A stretch of DNA of 64,000 nucleotides. It comes from Bradyrhizobium nanningense (GTDB lineage Bacteria; Pseudomonadota; Alphaproteobacteria; Rhizobiales; Xanthobacteraceae). Positions within the stretch are counted from its first letter, which is position 1. Each line of letters begins with the position of its first letter. The stretch covers positions 248,001 to 312,000 of the forward strand of contig NZ_LBJC01000024.1 in NCBI RefSeq assembly GCF_004114535.1. The letters are read 5' to 3'. This document shows, piece by piece, positions 1 through 8,811 of the stretch. The position numbers were made by a program, and so were the translations under genes. The notes below the pieces were generated by a model. That model was given only the letters and a program-made list of their open reading frames with translations. It searched no databases and was not told the origin of the DNA.

Positions 1-103
1 CACCGCCGCCGACGGCGACGTCGCCGACCTTGACCTGGGTGGTATGATGGCGCGGTGCGGGTCCCGCGATGTCGGAATCGATGGTGGTTTCGGGCTTGTT
101 CAT
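1..103 (-). CDS. ispG: 4-hydroxy-3-methylbut-2-enyl diphosphate synthase (N-terminus only)
   Basis: Only the first 34 codons lie in the window; the gene runs off the left edge. The protein starts MNKPETTIDSDIAGPAPRHH and continues with TTQVKVGDVAVGGG, the N-terminus I recognise for alphaproteobacterial IspG (GcpE). That enzyme is a cytoplasmic [4Fe-4S] protein that converts MEcPP to HMBPP in the MEP isoprenoid pathway. The iron-sulfur ligands and TIM barrel are outside the window. The start ATG lies only 12 bases after the stop codon of the upstream exporter gene, so the two are probably co-transcribed. The identification rests on a short N-terminus. Confidence 0.85.
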   Translation of the reverse strand, partial: MNKPETTIDSDIAGPAPRHHTTQVKVGDVAVGGG

Positions 104-115
104 GAGGTCCAAATA

Positions 116-1069
116 TCAGGTTTTGGTGACGTTCAGCAATGCATCAGCTGGCGCCGCAGCCGTTTGGCTCGGACGGTTAACCAGAAAAAGCCCAGCAATT
201 ACAAGGAGAGCGGCTGCCCCGAACGCCAAGCTTAGGGTGTCGTGCATGATGAAATAGCTACCCACCACGCCAAACAAAGGGGTGATGAAGGTAAAAGCGG
301 ACAATTTGCTGGCCGAATAGGCCTTCACTAGCGCGAACCAAAGCGTGAACGTGGTTCCAACGACCCAGATCGCCTGGAACGCCATCAGGCCGAGCGACAG
401 CGGCGCCGGCGTGTGCGTGATGGTCTCGCCGAACAGCCAGGCCGCCAGCCCCAGGATCGGGACCGAGGTGGCGACCTGATAGCCGAGCGCCTTCTCGGGC
501 GCGGCAAACCGCAACCGCGTGCCCTTGGCAACCAGCGTCGTCGCCGCCCACAGCGCGGCGCCGCCGACGATCATGAGATCGCCGAGCAGGACATGCGAAT
601 CGACATTTGGCTGCGGCACGCCGATCGCAAGGGCGACGCCGGCAAAGCTGATGGCAAGGCCGAGCCATTGCGAGGCGCCAAGCCGCTCGCCGAGCACCTG
701 GTAGGAGCCGAGCGCAACGAAGAACGGCGCGGTGTAGAGGAACACCACCGCGCGCGAGGCCGAGGTGAGGCGCAGACCCTGGAAAATCAGCACGAATTCG
801 ATGCCGAACATTAGCCCGGCGATCAGGCCCGGCTTCCACGTGTCGTCGTTCTCGAAGAATCTGACGCCGCGAAGCGTGCCGATGATGAACAGCACCGGCA
901 GCGCGCCCGCCGAGCGGATCGTGGCCTGCAGCATCGGCGGGATGTCCGGCAGCACCAGCTTCACCGCGATCTGGTTGAATCCCCAGGTCAGGCACAGCAT
1001 GAGCATCAGGGCGATGGCGCCGGCACTGAGGGGACGTGCGGCGAATGGATTGGCTTGCGGTGAGGACAT
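116..1069 (-). CDS. EamA/DMT-family transporter
   Basis: A 317-residue integral membrane protein with about ten hydrophobic segments arranged as two EamA repeats (roughly residues 14-143 and 155-295). This is the usual length and layout of drug/metabolite transporter (DMT) superfamily exporters. The substrate cannot be read from the sequence. The ATG is preceded by GGGAAGAC on the coding strand. The gene sits between zur and ispG on the same strand with short gaps, so a zur-DMT-ispG transcription unit is likely. A role in metal or metabolite export is possible given zur, but that is inference. Confidence 0.88.
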   Translation of the reverse strand: MSSPQANPFAARPLSAGAIALMLMLCLTWGFNQIAVKLVLPDIPPMLQATIRSAGALPVLFIIGTLRGVRFFENDDTWKPGLIAGLMFGIEFVLIFQGLRLTSASRAVVFLYTAPFFVALGSYQVLGERLGASQWLGLAISFAGVALAIGVPQPNVDSHVLLGDLMIVGGAALWAATTLVAKGTRLRFAAPEKALGYQVATSVPILGLAAWLFGETITHTPAPLSLGLMAFQAIWVVGTTFTLWFALVKAYSASKLSAFTFITPLFGVVGSYFIMHDTLSLAFGAAALLVIAGLFLVNRPSQTAAAPADALLNVTKT

Positions 1070-1105
1070 GTCTTCCCAAGAAACCGGCTTTGCGCCGTTG
1101 TTGCT

Positions 1106-1600
1106 TTATGCAGCTTTCTGACAATGGGTGCAGACGCCCGTGATCTCCACCACGGACAATTTGGGAGCGAAGCCCGAGCTGCGTGCCGCGGCATTGAGAT
1201 CCCCGGCGAATGACGCCGACGGGATCTCGCCGACCAGGCCGCAGCGCTCGCAGATCAGAAACGCCACCGCCGAGGTCGCGTCGTGGTCGTGGGCGGCACA
1301 GGCGAGGTAGGCGTTGCGGCTTTCGATGCGATGCACGAGACCGTTGGCCATCAGGAAATCGAGCGCGCGATAGACCGTGATCGGCGCCGGCCGCGACATC
1401 GATTTGGCGAGTTCGTCGATCACCTCATAGGCACCGAGCGGGCGGTGGCTGGAGAGCAGCGCTCCCAGCACCTGCCGTCGAATCAACGTGAATTTCTGCG
1501 CGCGCTGCTCGCAGACCTCCTCGGCATGCGCCAGCGCATCCGCGGTGCAGCGGCCGTGGTCGTGATCGGGCGCGGGAAATGCCGGCTTGGCGAGGGTCAT
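1106..1600 (-). CDS. zur: Fur-family regulator, Zur type
   Basis: A 164-residue Fur-family repressor. The N-terminal winged helix contains TVYRALDFL (75-83), closely resembling the recognition helix of E. coli Zur, followed by VHRIESRNAYLAC. Two CxxC pairs (C117/C120 in ICERCG and C157/C160 in CTHC) would form the structural zinc site, and a His-rich stretch around residue 104 is in the region of the regulatory metal site. Zur represses zinc uptake genes when zinc is sufficient. It starts 157 bases from the divergent marR gene and is followed by the DMT exporter on the same strand. No znuABC genes are in the window. Zur is preferred over Fur because of the TVYRALDFL and ICERCG similarity. Confidence 0.82.
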   Translation of the reverse strand: MTLAKPAFPAPDHDHGRCTADALAHAEEVCEQRAQKFTLIRRQVLGALLSSHRPLGAYEVIDELAKSMSRPAPITVYRALDFLMANGLVHRIESRNAYLACAAHDHDATSAVAFLICERCGLVGEIPSASFAGDLNAAARSSGFAPKLSVVEITGVCTHCQKAA

Positions 1601-1713
1601 GCACCGATAACCTTAGCATCCAGGCTGGGGAACCCAAAGCGCGACCATGCGACCGGCTGCCAGCCATGCTCACGCTGCGGGGCAGCCTCCTCTCAATTCG
1701 CCATGAAATAATC

Positions 1714-1727
1714 ATAAGCTTGCTTAT
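1714..1727. promoter_or_regulatory. Palindromic operator candidate for the MarR-family regulator
   Basis: A perfect inverted repeat ATAAGC-TT-GCTTAT sits 30 bases upstream of the marR start. The flanks are AT-rich and partly symmetric (AT at the two outermost positions on each side). Its right half overlaps a TATTAT stretch that could serve as a -10 element. MarR-family proteins typically bind 16-20 bp palindromes of this kind over their own promoter, so autoregulation of marR-emrAB is the simplest reading. Control of the divergent zur gene is also possible. Confidence 0.6.
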
Positions 1728-1757
1728 TATATGCCAAGCTTACTGGAGACCAAGCTC

Positions 1758-2240
1758 ATGAGCCGCGGCTCTGTCGACCAGAACTTCCTGTTCACACTGG
1801 GCGAGCTCTACCGCCTCTTGCGCGTCTATGCGGACAAGGAGGCATCCCGCTTCGGCATCACCCGCGCGCAATGGGCGGTGTTGGCCAAGGTCGAGCGCAG
1901 CGAGGGCATGAAGCAGTCGGAACTCGCCGAATTGCTCGAGATGCAGCCGATCACGCTGACACGTCTGATCGACAAGCTCTGCGACAATGACTGGATCGAG
2001 CGCCGCAGCGATGCTTCGGACCGCCGCGTCAAGCGCCTCTATCTCAAGAAGGCCGGCCGCCACTTGCTGGGCCGGATGAGCGGATTGAAGTCCGAGCTGA
2101 CGGCCAACGCTCTCGACGGCATCACGCCAGCGGACGCCCATCGCCTCCTCACCCAGCTCGAAACCATCAAGGAAAACGTGCGCACCGCGATCCAGACATC
2201 CGGCGCGGAGCAAGCACGTAAGGAGCAGCGCTATGGCTGA
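1758..2240 (+). CDS. MarR-family transcriptional regulator of the emrAB operon
   Basis: A 160-residue winged-helix protein. Residues from about 25 to 125 carry the MarR core, including QWAVLAKVERSEGMKQSEL, the recognition-helix region MQPITLTRLIDKL and the wing with SDASDRRVKRLYL. I chose the ATG at 1758 because GGAGA lies 8 bases upstream. An in-frame ATG at 1731 has no ribosome site and directly abuts the palindrome. The stop overlaps the start of emrA by 8 bases. By position it is probably a ligand-responsive repressor of the efflux operon. Confidence 0.9.
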   Translation: MSRGSVDQNFLFTLGELYRLLRVYADKEASRFGITRAQWAVLAKVERSEGMKQSELAELLEMQPITLTRLIDKLCDNDWIERRSDASDRRVKRLYLKKAGRHLLGRMSGLKSELTANALDGITPADAHRLLTQLETIKENVRTAIQTSGAEQARKEQRYG

Positions 2241-3396
2241 CCAAGTCCTCAAGTTCCAGCCCGAGCAGAAGACCGACAGCGGCAAGCCGACCAAGAAGGC
2301 CGGCACAGATCCGCGCCGGCGCCTGCTGGCGGGCCTACGCCGCTATCGCCGCTTCCTGCTCCTGGTCGTGCTGCCTGTTATCGCCGCCATCAGCGGCCTC
2401 ACGTTCTACCTGCATGGCGGCCGCTATGTCGGCACCGACGACGCCTATGTCGGCGCTCAGAAGGTGCTGGTGACGCCCGACATCTCCGGCAAGATTCTGA
2501 AGGTGGTCGTGAAGGAAGGCCAGTCGGTCAAGCGCGGCGACGAGCTGTTCGAGATCGACTCCGTTCCGTTCCGCTTGGCGGTGGAGGAGGCCAAGGCGCA
2601 GCTCGCGCAGGCGCGCACGACCTATGACAACCTGGTCGCCAACATCAAGATCTATGGCGACATGCTCGATCTGGCCCAGCAGGGCATCGATCTGAAGAAG
2701 CGGGACGTCGAGCGCAAGCAGGCGCTGGTGAAGAACAATTTCGGCTCGCAGCTCGATCTCGACAACGCCTCGAATGCACTGGTCACCGCCGGCGCGCAGG
2801 CGCAATACATCAAGCAGCAGCTCTCCAACGCCAAGACCCAGCTGCTCGGCGACACCGAACTGCCGCTGGAGCAATTCCCGCCCTACGCACAGGCGAAAGC
2901 CAAGCTGGACGATGCCCAGCGCAACCTCGATCACACCGTGCTGCGCGCGCCGATGGATGGCGTGGCAACGCAGGTCGAGCAGATCCAGCTCGGCCGTTTC
3001 GTCACCGCCGGTACGCCGGTATTTTCCATCATCGACGTCGCCCATCCCTGGGTCGACGCCAATCCGAAGGAGAGCGACCTCACTCACGTCACCGAGGGGC
3101 AGCCCGTCACGCTCGAGGTCGACGCGTTCCCGAACCACGTCTTCAAGGGCAGGATCGGCTCGCTCTCGCCCGGCACCGGCGCGCAATTCGCGATCCTGCC
3201 GCCGCAGAACGCCACCGGTAATTTCGTCAAGGTGGTGCAGCGCGTGCCGATCCGCATCTATTTCAACGAGACCGACAAATACGTACGGAAGCTGAAGGCC
3301 GGCATGAGCGTCTATGCCACCATCGACACCGGCCATCGGCGCTCGCTCGCCGGCCTGCTCGGCCTATCGGCGACCGCGAGCCAAGATAAAGACTGA
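2233..3396 (+). CDS. emrA: HlyD/EmrA-family membrane fusion protein
   Basis: A 387-residue periplasmic adaptor. A basic N-terminal cytoplasmic tail is followed by one membrane anchor (about 39-62) and the motif VGTDDAYVGAQKVLVTP, typical of EmrA. A split biotinyl-lipoyl domain with VKEGQSVKRGDELFEID flanks a coiled-coil hairpin at about 115-245, then a beta-barrel domain. In this family the adaptor links an inner-membrane MFS pump to an outer-membrane channel. It overlaps the regulator by 8 bases and is followed after 14 bases by emrB, so the three genes form one operon. No TolC-type gene is nearby. Confidence 0.92.
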   Translation: MADQVLKFQPEQKTDSGKPTKKAGTDPRRRLLAGLRRYRRFLLLVVLPVIAAISGLTFYLHGGRYVGTDDAYVGAQKVLVTPDISGKILKVVVKEGQSVKRGDELFEIDSVPFRLAVEEAKAQLAQARTTYDNLVANIKIYGDMLDLAQQGIDLKKRDVERKQALVKNNFGSQLDLDNASNALVTAGAQAQYIKQQLSNAKTQLLGDTELPLEQFPPYAQAKAKLDDAQRNLDHTVLRAPMDGVATQVEQIQLGRFVTAGTPVFSIIDVAHPWVDANPKESDLTHVTEGQPVTLEVDAFPNHVFKGRIGSLSPGTGAQFAILPPQNATGNFVKVVQRVPIRIYFNETDKYVRKLKAGMSVYATIDTGHRRSLAGLLGLSATASQDKD

Positions 3397-3410
3397 CAAG
3401 GACTGATCGG

Positions 3411-4967
3411 ATGTCCGGTCCCAACGCCAATCTGATGGTCCCCGGCCTGCGCCGGAACATGGTGACGATCTGCGCCATGACCGCGACCATCATGCAGGCG
3501 CTGGACACCACCATCGCCAACGTCGCCTTGCCCTACATGCAGGGCACGCTGTCGGCCTCGCAGGATCAGATCAACTGGGTGCTGACCTCCTACATCGTCG
3601 CCGCCGCGATCATGACGGCGCCGGTGGGCTGGATCGCCAACCGCTTCGGCCGCAAGCGCATCTTCATCATCTGCTCGGCCGGCTTCACCATGGCCTCGGT
3701 GCTGTGCGGCCTTGCGCAGGACATCAACCAGATGGTGCTGTTCCGCCTGCTGCAAGGCGTGTTCGGCGCCGCTCTGGTGCCGCTGTCGCAATCGGTCATG
3801 CTCGACTATTACACGCTCCAGGAGCGTGCCAAGGCGATGTCGATCTGGGGCATGGGCGTGATGATGGGCCCGATCATGGGCCCCTCCCTCGGCGCCTGGC
3901 TGACCGAGACCTATTCCTGGCACTGGGTGTTCTTCGTCAACCTGCCGTTCGGCGTCATCACGGTGCTCGGGCTGATCGTCTTCATGGACGAGACCAGGAA
4001 GGACCTCAGCCTCAAATTCGACTGGTTCGGCTTCGCCGCGCTGGCGATCGCGATCGGCGCGCTTCAGCTTGCGCTCGACCGCGGCGAGCAATTGGGCTGG
4101 TTCGAGTCAGGCGAGATCGTCGCGGAATTCATCGTCTCGGCGGTGGCGTTCTACTTCTTCCTCGCGCACTCGTTCACGACCTCGACCCCGTTCATCCGCT
4201 TCGCGCTGTTTCGGGATCGCAACTTCGTCACCGGCTGCGTGTTCATGATCGTGATGGGGCTCGTGCTGTTCTCGACCATGGCGCTGGCCTCGCCCTACAT
4301 GCAGAACGTGATCGGCTATCCCATCATCACCGCCGGCCTCTTGCTGGCGAGCCGCGGCTTCGGCACCTTCTTCGCCATGATGCTGGTCGGCCGCATGATG
4401 CGCTATTTCGAGGCGCGCACGCTGATCATCTCCGGCCTGACGCTGACCGCGGGCTCGCTGTTCCAGATGACCGGCTGGACCGATCTGACCCAGGTGCCGG
4501 AAATCGTCACCGTCAGCGTCATCCAGGGCTTCGGCTTCGGCCTGGTCTTCGTGCCGCTCTCGACCGTGGCGTTCCTGACGCTGTCGAACGATCTGCGCAC
4601 CGACGGCACCGCGATGCTGACCCTGATGCGCAACGTCGCGAGCTCGGTCGGCATTTCCGTCGTCATCGCCGAGCTGACGCAGGGAACGCGGCGGACCTAT
4701 GCGATCCTTTCCGAGCACGTCAATCCGTTCAACCACGCGCTGCAGATGCCCGACGTCAGAGGCCTGATCAACCTGTCCACCGACGCCGGACGCGCCATGG
4801 CGGACAGGATGGTCAGCGTGCAGGCGCAGATCATCGCCTTCGCGCATGACTATCAGCTGGTGATGCTCTTCATCCTCTGCACCATCCCGCTCGCTTTGCT
4901 GATCGGCTCGACCAAGGCCACGCTGCGCAAGCAGACCGCGGGGCCGGAACATGCGGTGATGGAGTAG
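3411..4967 (+). CDS. emrB: DHA2-family MFS multidrug exporter, EmrB/QacA type
   Basis: A 518-residue inner-membrane transporter with about fourteen hydrophobic segments, the length expected for DHA2 drug:proton antiporters. It shows LDTTIANVALPYMQG in helix 1 (family signature), motif A as GWIANRFGRKR and motif C-like GPSLGAWLT in helix 5. With EmrA it should expel hydrophobic drugs, uncouplers or plant phenolics directly across the envelope. It is the last gene of the marR-emrA-emrB operon; a palindromic repeat follows its stop. Confidence 0.92.
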   Translation: MSGPNANLMVPGLRRNMVTICAMTATIMQALDTTIANVALPYMQGTLSASQDQINWVLTSYIVAAAIMTAPVGWIANRFGRKRIFIICSAGFTMASVLCGLAQDINQMVLFRLLQGVFGAALVPLSQSVMLDYYTLQERAKAMSIWGMGVMMGPIMGPSLGAWLTETYSWHWVFFVNLPFGVITVLGLIVFMDETRKDLSLKFDWFGFAALAIAIGALQLALDRGEQLGWFESGEIVAEFIVSAVAFYFFLAHSFTTSTPFIRFALFRDRNFVTGCVFMIVMGLVLFSTMALASPYMQNVIGYPIITAGLLLASRGFGTFFAMMLVGRMMRYFEARTLIISGLTLTAGSLFQMTGWTDLTQVPEIVTVSVIQGFGFGLVFVPLSTVAFLTLSNDLRTDGTAMLTLMRNVASSVGISVVIAELTQGTRRTYAILSEHVNPFNHALQMPDVRGLINLSTDAGRAMADRMVSVQAQIIAFAHDYQLVMLFILCTIPLALLIGSTKATLRKQTAGPEHAVME

Positions 4968-4990
4968 GCGCGATCGAGCTACGATCTCCG

Positions 4991-5136
4991 CCGTCGTCCC
5001 GGACAAGCGCAGCGAAGCGGAGCGCAGATCCGAGACCCATAACCACAGGGAGAGACTTGGCGAAGACTCGGAGTTACCAGTCTCGCGCCAAATTGCTGCT
5101 TGTGGTTATGGGTCCCCGCGTTCGCGGGGACGACAC
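4991..5136. repeat. Composite palindromic repeat, long family, copy 1
   Basis: About 146 bases between the convergent emrB and kinase genes. The outer arms are GTCGTCCCGGACAAGC and GCGGGGACGAC. The inner arms are CCATAACCACAGG and TGTGGTTATGG. The core contains GACTCGGAGTTACCAG. The same arms and a related core recur near 17750, 35974 (inverted), 41238 and 45856. It has no coding signal; small reading frames here are artefacts. Confidence 0.75.
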
Positions 5137-5154
5137 CGAATTTGCGGCGCGCCT

Positions 5155-6216
5155 CTACAACAATTCCTCGCACCCCAAATCATCCACCGCCGCAAACACC
5201 CGCTCCAGATTGTTCCACCAGATCAGTGGCGGGAGGTTGATACTCCATTGCCAGACCGGCTTGGTGATGTGCCAGAGCACCGACCGGCGGTAGTCCTGGT
5301 CGAGTGCGCCGCGCGTATAACCGGCTACGCCGTGCGAGATCAGGGTCTCATGATAGCGGTTGAGCAGCTGGCGCTCGAGCGTCTGCCGACGCTCCGGATA
5401 CCATTGCGTCGCCATCATGTAGGCGAGGTCGTGGGTCGGCACGTTGATACGCCACTGGTCGAAATCGAAAATGCGCACGGTGCCGGCAGTGTCAGCGCGC
5501 GGCAGCAGGAAATTCCAGGTATGAGCATCGCCGTGGGCAATAGAGAGATGCCGATGGGAATGATAGCGCTCGAGCAAACGATCCGACTGCTCGATGAACC
5601 GACGATAAAGGATACGTCGTTCTTCGCTCAGGCGGTCGCCAAGAAGATCGGCGAAACGATCGTAATGGCCAGCAAAGGTCTCCATCAACTTTGACGTATC
5701 AGCGGCGCTCATCCAGTCACCGACGGTCTCGCCGAGATCGGGATGGTCCCACCAGGCCGCATGCCAGCGCGCCAGTGTCGTGACGATCGCCATTGCCTGT
5801 TCGCGCGAGGGTGGCAGCGGCCATTGGGTTGCGATCTCATGACTATCGGTGAGATCTTCGAGCAGGAGATGCCAGACAAGGCTCTCCTCGTCGAAATGCC
5901 CGTCGAAGCAGCGCGGCGCCACACCCGGCGGCATTGTCGGCGCGAGCTGGGTATAGAAGGCCACTTCGTGCCGACCGGAATTGACCAATGTCTTGGCGTA
6001 GGTCGGCTGCGGCATCTTGAGGATGACGGAGTGCGGTGCCCCGGCGGATTCTCCGACATAGCGCAGCCCAAGGCGGATGACCTGCGACACCAAGGCTGGG
6101 TGCTGATGCAGCACCTTCACCTCACGGACCGCGCCGGCGTCCAGCACGCCGCCTCGGCGTAGCGCGGCTGTCAGTCGGGCGGGCTCAACGACCGCCGGCA
6201 GTTGTGGAGGTGTCAT
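5155..6216 (-). CDS. APH/ecdysteroid-kinase-like phosphotransferase
   Basis: A 353-residue protein kinase-like-fold enzyme of the aminoglycoside/EcKL phosphotransferase group. It carries the catalytic loop HGDAHTWNF (228-236, catalytic Asp230) and the metal-binding IFDFDQW (Asp251 and Asp253). An upstream KMPQP segment is the likely counterpart of the VAIK lysine region. These enzymes transfer phosphate from ATP to a small hydroxyl compound; the substrate is unknown. The ATG at 6216 has AGGGG ten bases upstream; an in-frame ATG at 6243 has no ribosome site. It is not obviously in an operon, ending near a repeat and starting 76 bases from the end of the chemoreceptor gene. Confidence 0.78.
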   Translation of the reverse strand: MTPPQLPAVVEPARLTAALRRGGVLDAGAVREVKVLHQHPALVSQVIRLGLRYVGESAGAPHSVILKMPQPTYAKTLVNSGRHEVAFYTQLAPTMPPGVAPRCFDGHFDEESLVWHLLLEDLTDSHEIATQWPLPPSREQAMAIVTTLARWHAAWWDHPDLGETVGDWMSAADTSKLMETFAGHYDRFADLLGDRLSEERRILYRRFIEQSDRLLERYHSHRHLSIAHGDAHTWNFLLPRADTAGTVRIFDFDQWRINVPTHDLAYMMATQWYPERRQTLERQLLNRYHETLISHGVAGYTRGALDQDYRRSVLWHITKPVWQWSINLPPLIWWNNLERVFAAVDDLGCEELL

Positions 6217-6291
6217 AGCCACGATGCCCCTGTCCCGGACCATACTGCACGATCACAACCATCGGCACCAGCGGCAGGCATCGCCCCAGGC

Positions 6292-7980
6292 TCAGGCTGC
6301 TGCGGTCGAATCGCGCACCGTCCGCACCACGACCGACCGCAGCTGTTCGAGATTAGCCGCCATGCCGGCGATCGCCTGCCTGACCTCCGCGGCGCGCTCG
6401 TTCACGGACGCGGCGTCGCGGCTGACATTGCCGATCTTGGCCGAGACCTCTTTCGCCGCGGACGCCGATTCTGAAATCGATCGCGTGATCTCCCGCGTCG
6501 CGGCGTCTTGCTCTTCCATCGCGGCGGCAACCGAGGTCGCTACGCCGTCGATCTCGACGATGTGCCCTCCCATCGTCTCGACGGCATCGACCGCAGCCTG
6601 CGTCGAGGCCTGGATCTCGGCAATCAGCCGCGCGATCTCCTCGGTGGATTTGGCGGTCTGATCCGACAGAGATTTCACCTCGGCGGCGACCACGGCGAAG
6701 CCGCGACCGGCCTCACCGGCGCGCGCTGCCTCGATCGTGGCGTTGAGCGCCAAGAGGTTGGTCTGGCCGGCGATGCCGCCGATGAGGTCGGTGACCTCGG
6801 CGATCTTCTTCACCGATCCGGCCAGCGCCTGGATGGTCGAGCGCGCCTGCTCGCGGCCGGCGACCGCCGATTTCGTGACCGTGCTGGTCCGCGCGACCTG
6901 GCTCGCGATCTCGCGGATCGAGGCGCTCAGCTCTTCAGCTGCGGCCGAGACGGTCTGCGAACTGCCGAGGGCCTGGGTGGAGGCTGCGGCAACGGCCTGC
7001 GACTGCGCGGAGAGCGAACTTGCGATCTCGGACAGGCTGGTGGCAGCCCGCTCGACGCCATGGCTCGCCGCGCTTGCCGTGTCGACCGACCGGCCGGTCT
7101 CGCGTTCGACGGTCTCGGCCATCTGGTGCAGGGCCGAGCGCTTGGCCAGCGCCGCCTCCTGCTCCTGCCGCAACTGTTCCTCGCGCAGGCGGGAATTCTC
7201 GACCGCCGCCTGCTTGAACACCTGGAGCGCCCCCGCCATCGAGCCGACCTCGTCCTGGCGGTGCGCGAACGGAATGTCGGCGGCGAGATCGCCGGTCGAA
7301 AGCTTCTGCATCGTTTCCGTCATGCGCACGATCGGGCGCACCACGCCGAGCGCGACGCCGAGCAATCCCGCGGCGATGAAGGTGAGGACGGCGGCAGAGA
7401 CGCCCAGGAGGATCCAAAGCATCGCGCCGTCGCGGTCCGCGGCCAGCTTTTCCATGGCGGCATTCTGCTTGTTGGCGTTCTCGACGATGCTGTCGATCAC
7501 GGCGCGATGCGCCGTGTAGGCGTCCTTGAGCGCGGCATAGGCGCGTTCGGACGCAGCCGCGTCCTTGGCCTTGAGGGCCGGCAGGAGCTGGTCGGACGCC
7601 TTCCAGAATTTCTGCACCTCGGCGTCGGATTTCGGCACCAGCGCCGTCTTCAGGTCGGCCGAGAGGCTGGAGGAGACCCAGAATGCCTTGCGCTCATCGT
7701 AGTCCTTGCGGAGCTGAACCAGCCGTTCGCCGTGGGCCGCCAGCTGATCCGGCTCGCGCATGGCCAGGGTCGCCTCAAGATAAGCCTCGATGACATATTC
7801 CGGCGGCGGCAGGATGTCCGCGATGAGGTCGTTGCCGAGCTTGATGTCGGAGTAGAGCGGACCGCCGACCTTGAGCTCTTTTAGGGCGTACAGACTGGTC
7901 GAAACCACCGCGGCAAAGCCGATGGCGAGAACGATGCCGAATGCAATGATCGCAGAGGATAAAGACAGACGAAATTTCAT
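6292..7980 (-). CDS. Methyl-accepting chemotaxis protein, transmembrane
   Basis: A 562-residue chemoreceptor. The first transmembrane helix is at about 9-31, then a roughly 160-residue periplasmic domain that looks mostly helical (four-helix-bundle type), a second helix at about 189-212, and a HAMP domain at about 212-265 with RPIVRMTETMQKLSTGDL. The cytoplasmic signalling hairpin has LALNATIEAARAGEAGRGF followed by AVVAAEVKSLS, which binds CheA/CheW. No CheR-docking pentapeptide ends the protein. It is monocistronic, with a 228-base upstream gap. The ligand is not predictable. Confidence 0.92.
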   Translation of the reverse strand: MKFRLSLSSAIIAFGIVLAIGFAAVVSTSLYALKELKVGGPLYSDIKLGNDLIADILPPPEYVIEAYLEATLAMREPDQLAAHGERLVQLRKDYDERKAFWVSSSLSADLKTALVPKSDAEVQKFWKASDQLLPALKAKDAAASERAYAALKDAYTAHRAVIDSIVENANKQNAAMEKLAADRDGAMLWILLGVSAAVLTFIAAGLLGVALGVVRPIVRMTETMQKLSTGDLAADIPFAHRQDEVGSMAGALQVFKQAAVENSRLREEQLRQEQEAALAKRSALHQMAETVERETGRSVDTASAASHGVERAATSLSEIASSLSAQSQAVAAASTQALGSSQTVSAAAEELSASIREIASQVARTSTVTKSAVAGREQARSTIQALAGSVKKIAEVTDLIGGIAGQTNLLALNATIEAARAGEAGRGFAVVAAEVKSLSDQTAKSTEEIARLIAEIQASTQAAVDAVETMGGHIVEIDGVATSVAAAMEEQDAATREITRSISESASAAKEVSAKIGNVSRDAASVNERAAEVRQAIAGMAANLEQLRSVVVRTVRDSTAAA

Positions 7981-8208
7981 GAAACAATCCAGGGTGGAGT
8001 CGAAACTGGATCCACCCTAGACCAATGCGGTAAATACGGAATTGCTTCGCGCTGAAATTGCATCGGGAGAAACCCCGCATAACCACGGGAATTGGGCTCG
8101 AGCCAGCCGTATTTGAGTCAGCAACGCTGACGCACCAACGCAGGAAGAGACCGTGCGAGCCTGCATGAGACTGCGCGCCGAGGACCGGGCCGCCCGGCGC
8201 TCATGGCC

Positions 8209-8811
8209 TCAGATGTCGAAGAACACCGTCTCGTTGTCGCCCTGGAGCCGCAAGTCGAGCCGATAGACCGATTTGCCGGCCTCGCGCACCGCGATCAACG
8301 TGGCGCGGCGATCAGCGGGTACCAGCGACAGCACGGGGTCGGCTGAGTTGTCGGCCTCGTCGCTGAAATAGATGCGGGTGTAGAGATGCCGCAGCATGCC
8401 GCGGCCGAACACCGCGACGAGGATGTGCGGCGCCTGCGGCTTGCCGTCGGGATCCGGCACCGCGCCCGGCTTGATGGTCTCGAATGCGTAATTGCCGTCC
8501 TTGTCGGTGCCGCAACGGGCAAAGCCGCGGAAGCTCGCATTCGGCAGCGCACGCTTGTCCTGCGGGTCGGCAAAGCGGCCTTGCGCGTCCGCCTGCCAGA
8601 TCTCCAGCATGCAATCCGGCACGGCGACGCCATCGCCATCGAACACGCGGCCTTCAATACGGACGCGATCACCCGTGACGTCGGGGGTCAGCGTCGAGTT
8701 GGTGAACGCGTCGTTCCAGGCGTACTCGCCGGTCGGCGTCAGGCCGTATTTGAAGAACGGACCGACGGTTTGCGATGGCGTGATCCCATTGGGCTTCCCA
8801 GACTCTTGCAC
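8209..8811 (-). CDS. pcaG: Protocatechuate 3,4-dioxygenase alpha subunit
   Basis: A 200-residue intradiol dioxygenase fold. It has TPSQTVGPFFKYGL near the N-terminus, DCMLEIWQADAQGRF, and GFARCGTDKDGNYAFETIKPG. In this family the alpha subunit packs against PcaH and contributes to the active site but does not bind the iron. Together they cleave protocatechuate to beta-carboxy-cis,cis-muconate. The start is GTG, placed immediately after the pcaH stop codon (TAAGTG), so the pair is translationally coupled. The gene is the last of the cluster. Confidence 0.93.
   Translation of the reverse strand: MQESGKPNGITPSQTVGPFFKYGLTPTGEYAWNDAFTNSTLTPDVTGDRVRIEGRVFDGDGVAVPDCMLEIWQADAQGRFADPQDKRALPNASFRGFARCGTDKDGNYAFETIKPGAVPDPDGKPQAPHILVAVFGRGMLRHLYTRIYFSDEADNSADPVLSLVPADRRATLIAVREAGKSVYRLDLRLQGDNETVFFDI

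Noticed and set aside
4979..5293. Short reading frames around the emrB-kinase gap
   Set aside because: They lie in a palindromic repeat present elsewhere in the window and differ between copies.
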